A stretch of 8,453 nucleotides of DNA from UBA1731 sp963626295. GTDB lineage: Bacteria > Verrucomicrobiota > Kiritimatiellia > RFP12 > UBA1067. Position 1 is the first letter of the stretch. The number at the start of each line of letters is the position of its first letter. The notes beneath the pieces are model-generated. The model had not been told where the DNA came from. It saw only the letters and a list, made by a program, of their open reading frames with translations, and searched no databases. The DNA is taken from the NCBI GenBank assembly GCA_963626295.1, contig CAVFWS010000083.1, positions 1 through 8,453 of the forward strand, read 5' to 3'. Positions 6,556 through 8,453 of the stretch are shown in pieces. A program made the translations under genes and the position numbers.

Positions 6556-7662
6556 TCAGGCCTCGTGTGCTGGGTGGACTTTTCTAAAACGCCCTGGCGT
6601 AACGCCGAAAGCCCTGCGGAATGCGTTCGCGAGATGGGCGGCGTGGCAGAAGCCGGTCTCGGAGGCGATGGCGTGGAGCGTCATGTCGGTATCCGCCAGA
6701 AGGACCTTGGCGCGGGCCAGCCTCTGCCGGATCAGTTCCTCTGTGAGCGTGTGTCCAAGCTCTTGCCTTGCGATTCGGTTGAGTTCCTTGCGCGGCATTT
6801 CGAGTTCGGCTGCGATCTGCTCTATTCCGGTTGACTTCGATATGTCGCGCCTGATGATCGCGAACGCCCTGCGCAGCTGTGGGTCATCGGCGGCCTCGAC
6901 CTCGGTGGATTGCCTCACGGCGACGCCGCATGGTTTTATGAGAATGGATTGAATACGCGTTGGCGAAGCGGAATCCATGAGCCTTTGGAGAAGCGCTGCT
7001 CCTTCGTACCCCACCCGTTCAAGGTCGTGCCGGATGGAGGACAGCGGAGTCGGCTGATTCAGGCAGATCAGCTCATTGTTGTCCACGCCGAGAATGGCGA
7101 CTTCCTCCGGCACTGCGATGTGCGCGTCGCGGCAGGCGTTGAGGACGCGGGATGCGTCGTTGTCGGAATACGCGAATACGGCAATCGGCTTAGGCAGTCT
7201 GGAGAGCCGTTGGGCAAGGTGTGGACGGTCGAGTCCAGAGAGGTCCGTTGCGTCCGGGAATCCGTTGCGGATGAGACCTTGGAAACGGAGTCGCTGCACG
7301 TTCCCCCATTTTGACGAGAACCACGCGGCCCGGTGGAACCCACGCTCCTGGAAATGCTCCGCGGCAAGTCGTCCCATCTCAAGGTTGTCGCCGCATACGC
7401 GCGGGATGTGAAGCGAGGGTACGGCGTTCGTGAGGTCCACCACGGGTATGCCACGCCTGCGGGTGCGGCGGACGAACCCCACGAGCGAATCCCGGCTCTG
7501 TCCGATGGTCGCCAGCACGCCGTCCCCCCGCCAGTCGCCCGGCGGATGGTCGCGGTCGTCGATCGTCACGAACCAGCCGCTGTCGTGCGCGAATCTCGTG
7601 ATTCCGCGCAGACATGCGGCGGCAGTTGGGCTTACGAGCAGAAGGACGTCTTTATGTGTCAT
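6556..7662 (-). CDS. XylR-like transcriptional regulator (LacI-type sensor plus AraC-type DNA-binding domain)
   Basis: The 368-residue product combines an N-terminal LacI/GalR-like sugar-sensing domain with a C-terminal AraC/XylS domain, the layout of E. coli XylR. The sensor half shows 'GIPVVDLTNAVPSLHIPRVCGDNLEMGRLAAEH', 'FAYSDNDASRVLNACRDAHIAVPEEVAILGVDNNELIC' and 'PLSSIRHDLERVGYEGAALL', all typical. The C-terminal domain starts near residue 259, with one helix-turn-helix at about 279-303 (IEQIAAELEMPRKELNRIAR) and a second at about 329-353 (LHAIASETGFCHAAHLANAF). The ATG at 7662 is chosen because recognisable sensor sequence begins there; longer in-frame starts (up to 7995) run through a palindrome and non-conserved DNA. 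The ribosome binding site is poor. It is convergent with the flavoprotein gene (6 bp between stops). No sugar-metabolism gene lies beside it, so its inducer and targets are unknown. Confidence 0.92.
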   Translation of the reverse strand: MTHKDVLLLVSPTAAACLRGITRFAHDSGWFVTIDDRDHPPGDWRGDGVLATIGQSRDSLVGFVRRTRRRGIPVVDLTNAVPSLHIPRVCGDNLEMGRLAAEHFQERGFHRAAWFSSKWGNVQRLRFQGLIRNGFPDATDLSGLDRPHLAQRLSRLPKPIAVFAYSDNDASRVLNACRDAHIAVPEEVAILGVDNNELICLNQPTPLSSIRHDLERVGYEGAALLQRLMDSASPTRIQSILIKPCGVAVRQSTEVEAADDPQLRRAFAIIRRDISKSTGIEQIAAELEMPRKELNRIARQELGHTLTEELIRQRLARAKVLLADTDMTLHAIASETGFCHAAHLANAFRRAFGVTPGRFRKVHPAHEA

Positions 7663-7693
7663 GCCGGCGAGTTTACCATACCGCATCCAATTT

Positions 7694-7719
7694 TGCAATT
7701 TGCGGTTCGCAGTTTTGCA
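7694..7719. repeat. Nested inverted repeat of TGCAA / TGCG words
   Basis: TGCAA (7694-7698) mirrors TTGCA (7715-7719), and inside it TGCG (7701-7704) mirrors CGCA (7708-7711) around a GTT loop. It lies immediately upstream of the regulator gene, in a position where an operator could sit. In style it resembles the AT-rich words at 2768-2795 (shared TTTGCG core). Confidence 0.45.
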
Positions 7720-7721
7720 TT

Positions 7722-7781
7722 TTTCGCCGCCGCCACTACCACCGCATTTATATAAATGCGGTGGTAGTGGCGGCGGCGAAA
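7722..7781. repeat. Perfect 60-bp palindrome
   Basis: Every base from 7722 to 7751 pairs with its partner between 7752 and 7781: 30-bp arms, no loop and no mismatch. The centre is CATTTATATAAATG (7745-7758); the outer arms are GC-rich (CGCCGCCGCCACTACCACCGC on the left, in mirrored form on the right). The run of T lies before the stem on the + strand, and on the - strand A rather than T follows it, so it is not an intrinsic terminator on either strand. It lies between the regulator and the glycosylase remnant, which are divergent. A mobile-element end, REP-like element or extrusion-prone cruciform site are all possible. Confidence 0.9.
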
Positions 7782-7903
7782 GGCGGCGGATTCTGGTTTC
7801 ACGCAAGGTATGCGACCAATTCAATCCGACTTCGCCGGACAACTCGACCTCTGCCGCTTTTCTCTCGTATCGTGAGACGGCAACGCAAATTTGATTGACG
7901 GGA

Positions 7904-8170
7904 ATGAACGCTGTGGCAATCCGTTTGTTGTCACAACAGCTCATTCGCCAGCAGTTTTCAACGCCAGAGCAGGTTGCTTCGCACATGGGGGCCATTCAGG
8001 CGCAAGACTATCGCATGGTCAGGTGGGCCGTGGCCATGCGTACCAGATGACCATCCGCCAAGGCTTTCGAAGAGGCATACAACAGAGGGATGATCTTGAG
8101 GTTGCATCTGTTCCGTGGCACGTGGCAGCTTGTTTCGTCCCCCGCCAAATTCAAAGAAAGGCGAATGTGA
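7904..8170 (+). pseudogene. Truncated, nonsense-mutated remnant of a winged-helix DNA glycosylase-like protein (AlkZ/YcaQ, HTH_42 family)
   Basis: From the ATG at 7904 the frame encodes 48 residues to a TGA at 8048-8050; in the same frame it resumes for 39 codons to a second TGA at 8168-8170. The first part holds 'RLLSQQLIRQQFSTPEQV', then MGAIQAQDYRMVRWAVAMRTR. The second holds PSAKAFEEAYNRG and ILRLHLFRGTWQLVS. Together these follow the N-terminal pattern of the HTH_42 family (LGA.QAQD...W....R, then A...G.ILR.H..RGTW..V), whose members are about 350-400 residues and include glycosylases that unhook interstrand crosslinks. Homology ends soon after GTWQLV, so roughly three quarters of the gene is missing. 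The ribosome binding site is weak (GGGA almost touching ATG). It is most likely non-functional; a short expressed peptide cannot be excluded. Confidence 0.78.
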
Positions 8171-8176
8171 TATAAC
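8150..8176 (+). promoter_or_regulatory. Possible extended -10 promoter at the end of the glycosylase remnant
   Basis: TGATATAAC (8168-8176) gives an extended -10 with box TATAAC (8171-8176). TTCAAA (8150-8155) could be the -35, but the spacer is only 15 bp. The ten bases AATGTGATAT (8164-8173) are identical to those around the rpsP -10 (3002-3011). It could contribute transcription of the gene at 8306 with a leader of about 125 nt. Confidence 0.35.
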
Positions 8177-8237
8177 ACCGCCCGTCGATTCGTAGTGACA
8201 ACATGAGGAACATCGAAATCGCACCCCTACTTTTCTG

Positions 8238-8265
8238 TTGAAAAAAAAAATGATAATGGTATCAT
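8238..8265 (+). promoter_or_regulatory. Candidate promoter with overlapping 16-bp dyad (operator-like) upstream of the last gene
   Basis: TTGAAA (8238-8243), a 16-bp spacer containing an A-tract of ten (8241-8250), and TATCAT (8260-8265) form a candidate promoter starting transcription near 8272. The sequence ATGATA-ATGG-TATCAT (8250-8265) is a 16-bp dyad covering the -10, a plausible operator. A second -10-like box CATAAT (8281-8286) is present, but it would place the ribosome binding site at the very 5' end and has no good -35. Confidence 0.45.
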
Positions 8266-8305
8266 TCTCCCGATTCGTCGCATAATAGAATAGGGAGGAT
8301 GGCAT

Positions 8306-8453
8306 ATGAAGACTTTGACATCGCTTTTCGCAGCCGCACTTGCCGTGTGCGTATGTGTGGGGACGGCTTTCGGTTCGGCAGACTATGACTCTGAGTCTGT
8401 TCCGGGCGTGCTGACGGTCTCGGTCGATAGCGATGGCGCGACGCTGGATGCCG
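8306..8453 (+). CDS. Secreted protein of unknown function, 3' partial
   Basis: Forty-nine codons are visible before the window ends. The start MKTLTSLFAAALAVCVCVGT continues AFGSADYDSESVPG and is a classical Sec signal peptide: one lysine, a hydrophobic stretch, and likely cleavage after AFG or GSA. The mature part begins acidic and then beta-strand-like (VLTVSVDSDGATLDA). The ribosome binding site is strong (AGGGAGG at 8292-8298, 7 bases before the ATG). The mature start resembles beginnings of large modular extracellular proteins such as the one at 1-2718, but too little is visible to name a family. Confidence 0.8.
   Translation, partial: MKTLTSLFAAALAVCVCVGTAFGSADYDSESVPGVLTVSVDSDGATLDA

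Noticed and set aside
7722..7781. Palindrome as an intrinsic terminator for either neighbour
   Set aside because: Both neighbouring genes start here rather than end, and neither strand has a T-tract after the stem.
7663..7995. N-terminal extension of the regulator to a start at 7995
   Set aside because: The extension would translate the palindrome (proline- and glycine-rich) and overlap the glycosylase remnant. Recognisable sensor-domain sequence begins at the ATG at 7662.
8048..8050. TGA inside the glycosylase-like frame read as a sense codon (recoded glycine, tryptophan or selenocysteine)
   Set aside because: obgE, the phosphodiesterase, flavoprotein and regulator genes all end in TGA at the expected family length, so TGA is a normal stop here. 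No selenocysteine-type structure was seen, and the frame ends at another TGA after 39 codons.
8203..8241. Thirteen-codon open frame (MRNIEIAPLLFC) as a leader peptide
   Set aside because: It is short, has no ribosome binding site and shows no regulatory codon run or attenuator stem after it; chance is a sufficient explanation.

Overview
The window is a GC-rich bacterial chromosome segment, probably from a gut-type member of the Planctomycetota-Verrucomicrobiota-Chlamydiota group, with Kiritimatiellota (Kiritimatiellae) the best guess. The guess rests on the long secreted-type protein built of Ig-like 'GLPPG' repeats plus InlB-type 'FAGW' repeats, a XylR-like LacI/AraC hybrid regulator, and word-like AT-rich repeats between genes. 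No 16S rRNA or other decisive marker is present, so the taxonomy is inference.

Layout. 1-2718 (+) is the 3' part of a large modular surface or secreted protein whose start lies outside the window. 2719-2985 is a non-coding, repeat-rich spacer holding an inverted-repeat element with two internal hairpins. 2986-5012 (+) is a housekeeping block: a good extended -10 promoter, then rpsP (S16), rplS (L19), a hairpin, and obgE (ribosome-assembly GTPase). The rimM and trmD genes that usually lie between rpsP and rplS are absent. 5037-6549 (+) holds a lipoprotein glycerophosphodiester phosphodiesterase with a promoter almost touching its start codon, followed by a probable iron-sulfur flavoprotein carrying an extra ~30-residue segment after its FMN loop. 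6556-7662 (-) is a LacI/AraC-type regulator that converges on the flavoprotein gene with only 6 bp between stop codons.

7663-8305 is the least ordinary part. It holds a perfect 60-bp palindrome (7722-7781) and a decayed remnant of an AlkZ/YcaQ-like winged-helix DNA glycosylase (HTH_42 family), broken by an in-frame TGA and truncated after about 85 codons. Promoter-like sequences follow, with a 16-bp dyad next to the last gene. From 8306 (+) a new signal-peptide-bearing protein begins and runs off the right edge.

How the genes work together: rpsP, rplS and obgE all serve ribosome structure or assembly and are probably co-expressed. The phosphodiesterase and flavoprotein genes are 36 bp apart and probably co-transcribed, but no shared pathway is evident. 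The regulator's sugar ligand and targets cannot be told from this window. I see no defence system, CRISPR array, transposase, tRNA or rRNA. The strongest leads are the palindrome, the inverted-repeat element, the glycosylase remnant and the inserted segment of the flavoprotein.
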